From NCBI GenBank assembly GCA_028023455.1, contig JAQFVV010012402.1, positions 13,574,483 to 13,638,482 on the forward strand: a DNA stretch of 64,000 bases, in the 5' to 3' direction. Source of the DNA: Epiperipatus broadwayi (lineage: Eukaryota > Onychophora > Udeonychophora > Euonychophora > Peripatidae). Under the pieces are notes generated by a model. It was given only the letters and a program-made list of their open reading frames with translations, made no database searches and was not told the DNA's origin. Shown here piece after piece: positions 49,925 to 62,654 of this stretch (position 1 is the first letter of the stretch; every line of letters begins with the position of its first letter). The position numbers and the translations under genes were made by a program.

Positions 49925-50515
49925 CTTTTAAGTAGAATGATAAATAGTAAATCTTTAGAGCAATGGATTTGTAATGCAAAAAAAAAAAAGGTGTGATATT
50001 AAAAATCGGCTAGAGTTGGTTTATAAAATTAATTGTGACCATTGTAGTATATATAGGTCACACAGAAAAGAATGCCATTGAAAGAGGTAAAGAGTATGAT
50101 AGGACATTTAACAGAAAGGATACAAAATCAGGATCACACATTCATTTTGAATATCTGCCATAGAACAAATTGTGAAAAAAATATGCAGGTAACGAAATAT
50201 GTTAAAAATTTTAAGAAAAAAATATATTATGAAACTTTGTATATTCAAGTAAATTCAAATATGTAAACAATTAAAAACTCTGTGCAATTAGGGAGAAAAT
50301 GGGCATTATTGGATTATTGTAAACTTTATAGTTATAATTAAAATATAATTTTTGTAGATTGTTTTGTAAATTTGATGGGGAAAAAATTGAATTGTAGTAA
50401 GTTTCTAAATTTATTCATTTTTATGTATATATATATATGTATTTCACTAATTATGTTTCTTGTAGTATAATGCAAATAATATCCAATGGGTGAAGTTACT
50501 AGAGTAGTTGGTGAT
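49925..50515 (+). pseudogene. Penelope-like element 3' end, inverted second copy
   Basis: Reads YKINCDHCSIYIGHTEKN, then AIERGKEYDRTFNRKDTKSG and SHIHFEYLP, a GIY-YIG-type endonuclease segment ('YKI.C..C..YIG.T...R..E') that is better preserved than the minus-strand copy at 45.6-46.0 kb. The following 240 bp of non-coding tail also match (cattattggattattgtaaactttatagttataatt; ttatgtttcttgtagtataatgcaaataat). No reverse transcriptase is present in this copy. Confidence 0.65.
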
Positions 50516-50519
50516 ATGA

Positions 50520-53500
50520 ATGTAATAAAAGAAACCTCTTGATAAGATTCCTAATAAAAACAAAAGCCTGATTTGATGTTAAATAAATTTTTAGTTATCT
50601 ATTTCAATTTTATTTAACAGTGATTATTTTAAATTTTCTAAAAATAACATTATGGACAAATATTTTGTGACTGAAATTTTGTTGATAAACATTAATTAAA
50701 ATAAGATACATATTGTTTACTGACCTGAAAATGTACAGTACTTTTCAAAAGGCATGTATATATATGACACTTTCTGATAAATAATATGCATATATAAATT
50801 ATTTAAAAAAATAATATAATTTACTAATAATAAATTGAGGAGTTACATATATTTTACTGTGTGTGTTCATTCATTCATTCATTCACTGAAACAATAAGAA
50901 TAAGGGAAAAAAAAGCTAACTATGTATGTTTTTATTTTTAAAAAAAATAGCAAAATGTCAGACTTTCATCATTATTAAATATGCTCTGGATAATATTCTT
51001 TTTTCTTTCAGTAACTTTTTTTATATAAAAATTTAAGTTATCTGTTATCAAGATATAAGGATCCCTAATTATTTTGACATTTTTGTAAAACTTTTAAGCA
51101 TTATGCTAAGATAATATATTATGCAAAATAATGCATTAAGTTTGAAAAGGATAATAAAGAAAAAATAAAATGTGCTTGCTTTCAATATAAACCAAAATTT
51201 TTTTATTAAATTGTCTACTGACATATTATAAAACTTATTTATAAATTTTTTTTTTTTTAAACATGGTTATGTATGACATGCAGAAAAGGACTGCTGAAAT
51301 ATCATGAAATTTCAGTTTTTATGAGTTTATTTTTTTAATTTTTGTTTACATTTTTCTTTGTATAGTATATAATTGAAGTCATGTAGTTAGCAGTGTTACT
51401 ATATATTGTAGATCTCACTTAGATCTTAAAATTTTCTGTTATAAATACATAATTATCTACTAAATATCAAATAGTTATACCAAATTTTCTCAGTAGTTTT
51501 AATTGGAAGCAGCTTTATTATAATGGTCTCAAAATTATTTGTTTATGCAAGAATATTCTTTGAATTTAACTGACCAGTTATTTGACTTTAAAATATTTAC
51601 TTCATTAATTGTATTACACTAAATAATGTGTTTTTAATTTTTTTTTTTATGTTTTAAACTTCTCACTCAAGATTTTTCAAATAAGGCGTTTATATTACCA
51701 TTTATTGTTTACTAATAAATAAAATAAAACAGAAATCTAGATGAATTGTGAAAAATAACATAGAAATAGAAGTTCTCAAAATTATTATCCAGAGTACTCA
51801 TATTTACTTTTTACTTATAAGAATCCATTTTTTATGTGTAAACATTTTTCTAAAAACATTTTTAATTTAAAAATAAAAAGTTTAACTGTTGAAAAAATTA
51901 CATCAATAACCTTAAGTCATCTAAACACTAAGATGAATACTTACAGCTAATTACTTTTCTAATTTTCTTTGTCAGCTGTAAATGTATGCACATCATAAAT
52001 TACACATAAGTACTTAAAATGTAACAAGTGTCATCCATGGTGTAATATGTAAATTAATATCCCAAATTAAGATCACTCATCTACCATTATGATTAAGTAT
52101 ATTAGCTGTAATAGGACCTAAATGCTTTTATTTTAATTTCAACAATACTAGATTTATATATACAAACACCCATATTTTAGAGTATAGATAAGTTCAAGAG
52201 CTGCAATAGTCAGTTTGCAACTAATTTTAGCAGGATGCAGGCCATCAAATGTAATACTTCTTACCAATGAAATACCAATAAAATCACATTAACAATCTTT
52301 TAACTGATATATCATTTAAATGCTAAAAATTTATTTTCAAAATATCTATTTTTCTCTTATGTTTAAAACATTTATGAAATAAACTGTTCTAATATTGGTA
52401 CATACTATACTTCTATAATTATTGATGTAAAAGTTTAGGCAAAATATAATGAAAACAAATATTCATATTGTTTTGGGAGCTGTACACAATAGCTTTAAGA
52501 GCTGCAGTTTGCCCACCATTGATATAGAAAGTTCACTGAAATAAAATATAATAGAATTGTAAAGCACCACAAAAAGTTTCAATAAACAGATTTCAGAAGA
52601 AAAAATTCTAAAAGTTAAACAGATTTCAGAAGAAAAAAAACACTCTAACAATTAGGCCAAACTTTTAGCATCACTAACCACAAACAATTAAAATATTGTC
52701 ATTTGCTTTATTTAAAAGTGTGAAAGATATAATAAAATGAGCTGATTTTTAATCATTACAATAAACCTACTAATTTTTCTGATTAAGCACAAATTTATAG
52801 CCAATTCCCTATTTTATTAAAGTTTAGAAAATTTCACAATCAGTGTTAGATATAAGAAAAAATTTTCTAATTGCAATTTAAAAATACCATAATCATATAT
52901 AAAAAGTCAACATATCTAAACCAATAAAATAATCATTAAAAAGTGATTCCAATTATTTTTTTATTATTATAGACTAATATAACTGAGACTATATGTTGTA
53001 ATGATGAGTTACAACCTGACGCACCATCCAACTATTTAGGACACTGCCAATTGGAGCCACATAAACATATTTGCTTAACCAATTATATTAACATTTTTCC
53101 TTTCCAACATATACATTTAGATAAACATCTTTTTATTTTTAAAGAAATAATAAAAAGAATGAAACCACTAGGGAAACAGATAGGTATATTAACACTAGAA
53201 TAAAACGTGTTATGTGTCACTAACTGGAGAGAACATACCAAAAACTTGCATATAAACCTCAGGAAACAATGTCTAAATTTAAATCTAATCACATAGCAAC
53301 CATATTCATAAGTTATTGTTTTAATCCCAATTATATATATTATGTCTGCTCAACAATGGAAAATGACAAGGTTGATATATTGTCTTCTGCCTTCGAAGAT
53401 AGAGCTTTTTTTTTTCTGCTTAAAAAGAAATTGGAATACAAAGATGGATATATATGTTCGAATTTAAATACATATATTTTTTAAATAGTATTCAGAATTA

Positions 53501-54810
53501 TCAAAAGATGAACTTTTAAAGCAACCATACGAAGTGGAAAAAATAATTTAAAAGAGAAGATTCAATTATTTGCTGATTAAATAACTTTAATTGTATTCAT
53601 GTAATAACAATAATATACAATAATTAATTGTTTTGTTATATAGAAATATCGCCACTAAAGTCTTGAAAAGTAAATAAATCAATAGATATATAATATTATC
53701 TTTACACCATGGTTGTTTGCTAAACAGTTCATGCCATAGGGAATACTACGTCATCAATAAAGCCATGAAAGCTTAAAGATTTCACCTACCCATTTAGAAA
53801 AAACCTAAAGAACATCTTTTGCCTTGAATAAAATGCCTAACAAAATCCAAAAGAGAGCAATTGGAGAAGATCACTGCTTCTTGATTCCGACAAGAAATTT
53901 CCACTCTTCGCAGGAGCAGAATTTAAAGCTTCATTCATAGGAACTTATTTGACAAATAAACAGCTTCCAGCAGACTCATCAAACTTTAATTAATATAATG
54001 GGATAAAAATTATTATTTTTGTTTTATTATTATTTTTTGTCTATTGTAAATTTTCTGTATATTTTCGTTTTCTACAATTGGAAGCCAATGTGTTATATTT
54101 TTGGGAAAATTCATTATGAGAGTAAGGAGGGGGAAAATATTAGATTTAACTATTTTTTTCTTATCATCTTCATTTATATGAAATAATAAAAAATACACTA
54201 GTTTGACTTTCCCATCCAACTTACTTTTGACAACATAAAGGGAAATAAGAGGTAAGAGATTTTAATATTATCTCACACTAAGCAATACATTAGATAATGA
54301 TAGAATTTATATTTATTTATTATTAATTAAGCTTACTTTTATATTGCTTTTGTATAAATGATTTATAACTATTGATCTATCTGGACAACAAATATTTTTT
54401 TTTACGTTTGTATATATATTTTAAATTAGCCAGATAGAATTGCGATCACATATATATAATAATGTTACATATTCGTCGTAAATAATTGGTTAAGTGCGTG
54501 ATTTTCTACCATTGGGTTGAGGGTAAGGACTTTATTTTTATTAATATCATTATTAGATATCAATATGGTAGAAATTCATCCTTGACATAACAAATTACAT
54601 GTGTCAGATTGAATTATTATTCATATTTTATATTTTTGTTAATCAATAAATGTTAATATAATTCGTTATTTTAATGTGATCTCTAGCTCATCATTATTTC
54701 CATATCCACCATCAGCTTTATAGCTTTTCATTATTCACATACCCATTATAAACATTATTATCTTATTTAGTTTTACACCTATCAATATTATTATTATGAT
54801 AGAGGAAATA
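50520..54810. other. AT-rich interval, no supported gene
   Basis: Includes a (ATTC) run at 50869-50885. A plus-strand frame without ATG, about 52977-53212 (NDELQPDAPSNYLGHCQLEP, then a long open stretch), and one at 53269-53484 are unassigned. A less AT-rich piece at 53810-53950 also has no recognisable content. Confidence 0.35.
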
Positions 54811-54816
54811 CATATA

Positions 54817-55435
54817 CACCCGGGTCTCGTTTTATGCGACTTATTTAATGCGATTTTGAAGTTATGCAGTTCATGTTTCTTCTTAATATCTTTGTATGCG
54901 GTTTTCTTTTATGCAATAAAAATTATTAGATCAGAAGTCGAGCTTCGATAATGCGCTATTACTTTAAATATTATAAATTTCGTGCACTCACGTCATATTT
55001 AAAGTAATAGCGTATTATTGGAGTTTGACCTCTCTAATAATTTAAATATTTTCAGCGCTTTATAATAGTACTGTAATAGATTTTTTGCAATAAAGAAGTT
55101 CATAATTCACTTAAAATCATGATTTCCCTATTTTATATACACACATTAAATTTTACAAGATTATAAGGTAAATCTGTTCTAATGTTATAGATGCCTATAT
55201 TATGCATGTTGTTGTTTTTTTTATTTTAAATCACATTCTATTTTTGCTTTTTAAAAAAAGAGTATGTAGTTAATTAATCATTTAGTGTCCGTAAGCTTAT
55301 TTTTAAAAGGTTAGTTATAGCGATGGACACAATAAAATTTGACAAAATCTGATTTTTAATTATAATTAACAATTTAAAAATTACATAACGTGATCTGAAA
55401 TTAATGTGATGCAAAACAATGAAATTTGATTATTT
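54817..55435. mobile_element. pogo-like element, second copy (inverted relative to 9802-10912, truncated)
   Basis: Starts after TA (54815-54816) with CACCCGGGTCTCGTTTTATGCGA. It then follows the reverse complement of 10912 down to about 10370: 'ttatttaa(t/c)gcgattttgaagttatgc', the hairpin, 'ttttacaagattataa', 'cattttg..tttttgctttttaaaaa', 'ttagtgtccg', 'aaattaatgtgatg'. The other end is missing. Confidence 0.85.
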
Positions 55436-55439
55436 CCTT

Positions 55440-58395
55440 CTTTCTCTTCTGATTATAATGGTCACCATGTGTATGATTCTTGTCAATGTCTAAAATGTCA
55501 CCAGATGTTTAAATAAACAGTAAATTAAGCTTAGAAAGTATATGTTGATTTTAAAAAAAAAACATCCTTCTAATAAGTTACTATTTAAAAATCCAGAATG
55601 AAATAACTGCATGAAAAAAACAACCAAGAAATCCATTTGGTACTACAATAAATTCAATATTGTGGACCATTTTTGAAAAAGAAACTAAGGTTTATCATAT
55701 CAAAGAAACATTGAAAATGTGCATATCATAAACAAACTTTATCTTTATTCAGCCAATCAAGAAGTGTAAATATGAACATTTTTCTTTAATGAAATTACTT
55801 TTTAGTAATAAAACAATAAGCTTTTTTTTTTAATTAATGAATTTTATCTGATTTTAATTGATATCTGAAGTTATATACAATTGTAAATTAAATAAATGTC
55901 TTATAATAATTAAAATTGAATATATTAATAATTTATACTTGTAAATTAATATTAAATGATAGGAATTTGAATGACAATTTTCAAATAAAAATCTGAAGCC
56001 ATGCATTAATTTATTTAAGATGAAATTGAAAAATCATTTAAGTCTGGCCCATTTCTGGTCCAAATTTCATATTATAGATTTGGTTTAAAGAATGAAAATT
56101 TTTATATTGTAAATTAAAACATAAAAAAGATGAATTATTTAAAACATTTTAATAAAAAGCAATATAATTTACAATCTAAATTAAGATAGAAATAGAAACC
56201 AATATATTTTAATAGGAGTATTAAATGTTCATATTGAATTATATGAAAAAATAATTTAATTATGATTTCAAATATAAATTATTATATTTATTATTTTTAT
56301 AAATAGCAATTAACAATTTAAGATATTTATTTGCTTGATTTAGCCTACCCAAAATGTATACAATGCTTTTACAGACTGTTGAAATGTGATAGTATTCCTC
56401 ATGTATATAGTTTTTAGAAATATTAAGCAATGATTAGACTTTAAGGTGATGACACCTTAATGAAATTGAACATCTTTGAAGTATATTTAAATATCATATT
56501 TTAAGAAAATAGCATTTCTAAGAATGCAAGTCCTGCATTATGCTAGTCTTCGTATAAATTTTAAATATGCAAAAATGATTTCTAGTCCAAAAAAAAAAAA
56601 ATATTTAAGTATAGAAATATGTACTAGAAATGTTTTATATCATGAAAATTTAGTATGTTGAAATTTATTTACTATTATGTAAATTGAAAGAGAAAATTAA
56701 GTTAATATAATACATTAGATTAATGATTGGGTAGATTATTCATTCTTAGAAATTTTATTGCTATTGACATAAACAATTTATAAATTTTCTGCTCATATTT
56801 TACTTTATTCTATATTATATCAAATTGATTGCACTATGAAGTTTATTTATTTGAAATTGTACTTTGATCATCAGTTCAACATTCAATGCTGAATTGCATG
56901 AAACAATAGCACCAATAAAATACATGTCAATGATTTGTCCTACATATAAATATAGTTGGTGTAACAATTAATAACACCTTTCAACTATTCAGAAAGTAAA
57001 GTATACAATTAATTAACTATAAATCATTTATATAATATGAATTGATACAAAACTTATTTGATAATTAAGTTTCTTTTAACACAGAGAAGTAAAAATATTA
57101 AAGTAGCAGCAATCAGAGGAGAATCTCACTACCGGCCAATTAGGCTTGGGTGAATAATAAAGTATGGTGTGTGATGGATGATAGAATCAAATAAATGTAG
57201 AGGTTGATGATGCTATAATGCCCATGTACAGGAGTTTAAAGTATGATATATTAAATGTATTTTATATTATTTTAAAAATTGTGCATATTTGTCCAATTAT
57301 TAGGAATAATTATTAAATAGCCCAATGTGGGCAGGACTCAAATTATAATGAATTAAGTATGTAAGGGATCTTTATATTGATGAATATTAAATGCAGTAAA
57401 ACTTGTTTGAGTCAAATAATCAAGTTAAATCTCATAGTGAAAATCAATACTGTGTAACATTTCAAACAAATTACCCTGATAAAATGAAAGTAATACCACT
57501 TAAATCAAAATCATTTCAATTTAGAGAACAGATACATCAACCATCTGAATAAGGGTCTTGTATTCATCAACCATGAACTAAGCTAGTTAACCTAAAGTAT
57601 ATAAATATATATTCTGACAATTATATAATTTATTTTTATTTAAAGCATATTATCTGCTGCCTATTATCATATAGAATGTTATATAGATTGTAGGAGTTAA
57701 TAATTATAAATATTTTAGATCATAAATATATAAAACCAGGACTACTTACAAACAGCCGGCCAGTGCAAGTTTACTGGTTATTACTTCCGAGTTTTAAGAC
57801 AAAAAAAAAAAAAAGAGAAAACTTCATCACATATTGTTCCTCAAATGCTTAATCAAGATATTCTTTGGATTTATTTGAAGTGAGATGAATGCATGCATAA
57901 ATATGAATGATGACTTTTTTAAAATTTAAAATCATGACAGACAAAAACAAATAATGGCTCTCATTGTCTAAAGGCTATAAACTCAAATATAGGCTGCTAT
58001 CTGATGACTTTTTATTTAGATGCTTACAACTACAGATCACTTTCAAATACTTTTTAAAAAAGACTGAATTAAAAAAAAAAAATTGATTAATATTAAATAA
58101 TATGACATTAATTGTTTTGTGAAATTAAGATATTTTTAAATTATTTAAAATTTGAATATGGAAACAGAAATGGAAGAAAAGTAGATTTGTAGAATTGACA
58201 GGAAAAAAAATCTATATATTACAAATTCTTTTTTGAAAAATTCAATGTGGATATAGACATAGAAGTATTCAAATGACAGTAATTTACTTAATAAATTAGA
58301 CATGGAAAGTGATAATTAATTATAGTAAGATGTACGAGATGTTATTCCAAAGTTAGAGACAAAAGTTATTAAGAAAGACATTATTAATAAACTTA
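55440..58395. other. AT-rich interval, no gene seen
   Basis: 57115-57240 and 57745-57790 are less AT-rich, but no frame or repeat partner is recognised. Confidence 0.4.
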
Positions 58396-58583
58396 ATCTA
58401 GAAGGTAATAGTATGAAAACTGAACCCTACCATCTGATGGCGCTGTTTTTCACAAAACGCACATCAATATACCGTTTTAGCAGCCTTAACTTACGGCTGA
58501 TAGTAAAATAGGTGTTTTTTGAGCCGTAACAGGCCGCCTGAGGGCGATGTATTCTACGATTATGTAACGAAATACTATATCCA

Positions 58584-59184
58584 TTGCATTGCGACAGTAT
58601 TTGTCAAGTGAGTGCTCTTGAACTCTCGCTACGGTCTGATTTGATGGTAGCCATATTTGAAAGAGACGAAACTCTGCAAAAATTCTTTATCGGAAATATT
58701 TTAGAAAGCATAGTGGAATTACTATTCCATATTAAGAATTGTCATGTCATCACACACGCTTCCCTACACTTTTGAACTGCACACAACAAAAAAAGGTTCT
58801 TTTCAGCAGAGTTTTTTCCGATTTCGCGTGCAAATGCCCGTTCACGCGCGAATTCATGCAAGAACTGTCAAATATCGTCTGCAAGTTGTCCAAATTGGTT
58901 GAAGCTGAGTGAATTGCTGGCCAGCCACACAAGTGAATGCACAATATTGTTTTCCCAGAAAGAGAAACTCCTGCAAGCGTACCTATGTAGGTCTGCGTAA
59001 GGGAAGTTGTTGGTTCGAAGGCTCCAAAATCACGTTACTTACAGCTTTGAGGCTTCCCTGTTATTTTATTTGCATGTTACTTTTGGCTGCTGTTTATTAT
59101 GCCTCCGTAAATGGCGGTGGTTTTTTTTTTTTTTGTTACTTGTTTTGCTTCACAACAAAGTTTCGTTTCTTTTTGATTCAATAA
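58584..59184 (+). other. unassigned open frames in the GC-rich core
   Basis: Plus-strand frames at 58584-58775 (MHCDSICQVSALELSLRSDL...), 58909-59184 and 59007-59246, and a minus-strand frame 58944-58750, overlap. Composition resembles exonic sequence more than the window average, so the core may be captured host DNA. None matches a protein I know. I do not call a gene. Confidence 0.25.
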
Positions 59185-59389
59185 ATTATTGTATGGGGAA
59201 ACTTGTTTTTTTTGTTTGTTCATATGATTATAAAGTAGGTAGGTAATATTTGATAAGTTTCATTAACAGTTAACGTAGGTAATATTTTATTATACAAAAA
59301 AAAAGAGTTTATTCAAAAGGCCTCACCAAAAAAAATAAAATAATAATAAAGAACTGTGCGATAACATAATAAAATGTTAAAAAAAAAAA

Positions 59390-60250
59390 TCCAAAAAGAA
59401 GTTGATAACCTTCCCCGCCACCCCAGGCTTAAAAAAAAAAGTGTTCTTTAAAAACTAACTATTTATGTCTTTTTTAAAAATTAAAGACCCAAAAAATTAT
59501 GGAAGAACTTTTCGCTATCATATAATATAGCTTTCTGTAGTGTAAAGATTTGGAAAAAAAAAAGCCTCATAATAAATTAATCAAAAAAAAAAGCCGACAA
59601 TTCAAAATCAAAACCACCTCTCTCCCCTCCACCCTCTAAAAAACCAGGTGTTGTTTTATTCAAAAGTACCGAATTGTTTAAGTCTTTCAGCAAATAAAAA
59701 CATCAATCAAAAAAGAAGTTAAAAGCAAACAACCACCACCCTCCTCCACCATTTAAAAACAAGTGTTTCTTACCATATTTTTGTGTAAATAAACCGACAG
59801 AGCGTTAATCGATAATTTAAAAGCAAACCAATACCCCTACACCATCTAAAAACAAAGAGTTTGTTTCTTAAAAAAACGACCCCCCCCCCCCCAAAAAAAA
59901 AATGTGGGAAAAAAAAATTTGGTTTACTGTAAGTAATATTATGTAAAGAAACCTACGGACAGTTAGTCGTTAATTTACAAACAAATCAACACCCCTAGAC
60001 CATCTAAAAACAAAGTATTTGTTTATTAAAAACAAAAAAAAAAAACCTGGGTGGAATTAAAAAAAAAACTTTGGTGGTTTACTGTCGCCTGCGGAAAAAA
60101 TTAAAAACCGGTTGAAAAAAAAAAAAAAATTTTACCGTAATATTATGTAATAAAAAAAAATTTTGGTGGCTTACCGTCGTCGATGAAAAAATAATAAAAA
60201 CCGGTTGAAAAAAAATTAATCTTTTACCGTAATATTATGTAAACAAACAG
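59390..60250. repeat. diverged direct repeats inside the TIR element
   Basis: 'ccacca(t/c)ctaaaaacaaag(a/t)gtttgttt' recurs in forms at about 59415, 59630, 59745, 59840 and 60000. 'accgtaatattatgtaa' recurs at 59935, 60135 and 60225. 'aaaaccggttgaaaaaaa' recurs at about 60105 and 60200. The unit length is irregular. Confidence 0.7.
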
Positions 60251-60339
60251 ACGGCCCGTGAATCAGTATATTGATGTGAATTGGGCGAAAAAGAGCACCA
60301 TCAGACAGTAGGGTTCAGTATCCATACTATTACCATCTA

Positions 60340-60840
60340 GAACTTGCTAATCAAAAACAGATGACTTAGATTTGAAAGAATTAAAATAAATGATATTCTA
60401 GAGTTAACTGCATAAACAATTGGTATAAAAATTAATTTTTTAAATAAAACTTATCATTATACAAAAAAAAAAATGAAGGAAAACATTTAAAAATGATCCA
60501 TTTTCTTTTCTGACATAAATATCTTAGACTTTATAAAATATCACAAAAAAGGATTAATGATTAAAAAATATATAATTGTATATTCATAAAAAAAGGTATT
60601 AAAAGAAAATAAATCACAAAAATATAACAAAGCATTTTGACTTTGGAACAAAAGTTGTTTCAACAATATGATGACACTATTCCAAAAAAAAAGTTTCATG
60701 TAGAAAAATTCTACAAAAAACTAAATTTTTATGATTCTGTAAAATATTTTTTGAAATAAAAAAGTAAGAAAATAAAGTAATTTTTATGATTATGAAAATA
60801 TTTTTTGAAATTTCAATTTAATAAAACTTTCAAGAAATAC
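60340..60840. other. AT-rich interval, no gene seen
   Basis: Contains a partly repeated phrase (tttttatgatt(c/a)tg...aaatattttttgaaat at about 60727 and 60782). May be the 5' part of the LINE that follows. Confidence 0.35.
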
Positions 60841-62050
60841 TGGAATCCAAACAATCAGGTAAGGAAATAAAAATTTTATTGGCAAATCTATCAAATGTCT
60901 AATAAAAAATATACCAAATGATTGGAAGAATGTATAAAGACAAAAAGGAAAATAGAAATTACAGACCTACCCATCTTCTATCAGCACTTTACATAATCTT
61001 TACAAAGGTTATTACAACTTATCTATAAATAACTATTGATTCAAACCAACAAAACAGTAAAATAGGTTTAAGGGTTTATATTACTAAATCATATATATGT
61101 AGTAAAAAAAAATTATAGAAAAAAAACCAATGATTTGATTCTATAAGCATTTTAGCAATGATTAAACTCTGAAACATCAAAACACAAAATAATTTCAAAT
61201 TTTGAAAAATATTTATGAAAATGTATTAATGTGATTATATAATTATGGTGATAATATTAAAAAAATTGAAGTCAGAAATGATTCAATTTCTCCTTGAAAA
61301 TTTTTAGTAGTTTTATGAAAATTAGTTTGTAAATTAAAATGGGAATCTAAAGAAATAAAAATGAACATTTATAAGGTAATCTAATTTTGCACATATGGGT
61401 GTTTACAAATCAAGTGCTATCAGATGAAAATAAGAAAATAGGACTAAAAACAAATGCTAAAAGACTAAAATGTTAAGAAAATATCTGACAAAAAAGAAAA
61501 AATTAAAATTGATAATAATGATTTAGAAAAAGTTAACAACTATAACCCCATCAGATTATTAATACAGATGGAAATAGTGAATAAAATTAAATACAGAATT
61601 AAATTTGGATTCTGAATGGATAGAAATATTTAAAGGAAATATATCTAATGTGTTTGGGTAAAAAAAAAAGGATTTTAATAAATGTGTTTACCAGTACTTT
61701 TTTTCTTGTAATGGGGTCAGTGATAGTAATTGTTTTCTCATTCTGTGATATTTAACAGAAGAGCAATATAGAAACCTCAAACCACATAGTGAAATATAGA
61801 AAATTGGGATTATAAGGAGGGATTGAAAGCAAAATAGATGGATGAGAAAACAGTCATGTATCACATCATTGAAAAAAAATATTTAAGTTAATTGGGAGTT
61901 AGGCCAGATAAGTCATTGGAAAGCTGTAGTCTTAAATTGGTTCTGAAGAGATTGTACCAAATTTACAAAAAATGACATGTTAGAGGAGTTATTTCAAGAG
62001 AACACTTCAATTAAACTTGGAAACTTTCATTCTGCTATGGGTAGATAATG
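60840..62050 (+). pseudogene. decayed RTE-type non-LTR reverse transcriptase
   Basis: 60905-61080 gives IPNDWKNV in one frame and NYRPTHLLSALYIIFTKVIT in another, matching '(I/V)P.dWk.a...NYRPisLLs..yKlftkvi'. 61290-61380 gives LKWESKEIKMN; 61535-61620 gives NNYNPIRLLIQMEIVNKIKY, like 'vdeYiYLGqliqmeg....EIkrRI'; 61660-61700 gives KKKDFNKCVYQYF; and about 61800-61860 gives a tract with NRWMRKQSCIT. The order follows the RTE/BovB-like reverse transcriptase from finger to C-terminus, but the YADD motif is not preserved and stops are frequent. Confidence 0.55.
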
Positions 62051-62591
62051 AATATGATTTCATTTTAAATTTATTTTCTCATTAATAAAGTTAATGTTTC
62101 TAGTAAATAATTATTTAAAAAATGATAATTTTAACAAACTATGATTTTATCATTTTTTATTGTATCAAATCACTTGAACTATCATAGTAAAATTGTTTTA
62201 ATTGGGGGAAGGAGAGGATAGGAACTTTTTTTTCTTCTAATCTTTTAAAAAAATCTAAATTCTTTTGTGTTTTTTTTTTAAGTTTTTTTTTTTGTACAAA
62301 TTTTATTTATTTTTGTATTATACATTACACTACAATTACACAACTGGAAAAATTATAATAGCAGATCATTGAAAATTATTTCCCTAAATGCAAATTTAAA
62401 TCAAAAATGAGATAAAAAGATTCAATCTCTAAAAAAACATGATTTAAAAATAAAAATGTAACACAAATGAACTCATACTCAATAAGCAAAATATGAAAAA
62501 AATGTTATAGTCAATTACTATAGAGAATAAACAATGGTAAGAATTGCTTAGTACATTTCTTAATAAAATGACCAATTTGAGATTTTTTTTC

Positions 62592-62650
62592 TTAGCTGAA
62601 AATCGACCCAGTAGCCATTAGCTCCAATCTTCCACTCAACTCATTAAATT
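62592..62650 (-). CDS. possible 3'-terminal coding exon of an unidentified gene
   Basis: Minus strand: a pyrimidine-bearing tract ending tgttatcccgcag precedes 59 bp that read (2 bases) FNELSGRLELMATGSIFS and stop TAA at 62594-62592. The codon use and residue mix are unlike random AT-rich sequence, and the acceptor is good. AATAAA-type signals on the minus strand occur near 62300. I do not recognise the protein, and no upstream exon is visible to 64000. If real, a minus-strand gene enters the window from the right, and PRPF39's missing 5' exons should lie between 34.8 and 62 kb. Confidence 0.35.
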
Positions 62651-62654
62651 CTGC

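Larger units (their letters stand above)
58401..60337. mobile_element. 1.94 kb element with 73-bp terminal inverted repeats and GC-rich core
   Basis: The left arm 58401-58473 (gaaggtaatagtatgaaaac, tgaaccctaccatctgatgg, ...cacatcaatatac) pairs with 60265-60337 read inverted (gatggtaatagtatggatac, tgaaccctactgtctgatgg, ...cacatcaatatac). TA (or CTAG) stands on both sides (58399-58400, 60338-60339). The core 58430-59130 is strikingly GC-richer than the window. 59390-60250 is made of diverged direct repeats. No transposase is recognised, so it is non-autonomous. A TA duplication would suit Tc1/mariner, but the long arms leave the superfamily open. Confidence 0.85.

Noticed and set aside
52977-53484. 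open frames including NDELQPDAPSNYLGHC
   Set aside because: Not recognised, no ATG for the first, no splice or repeat context; kept only as an unassigned note.
57736-57795. possible minus-strand exon ending in a GTAAGT donor
   Set aside because: No acceptor at a compatible position and an in-frame stop; not similar to PRPF39.
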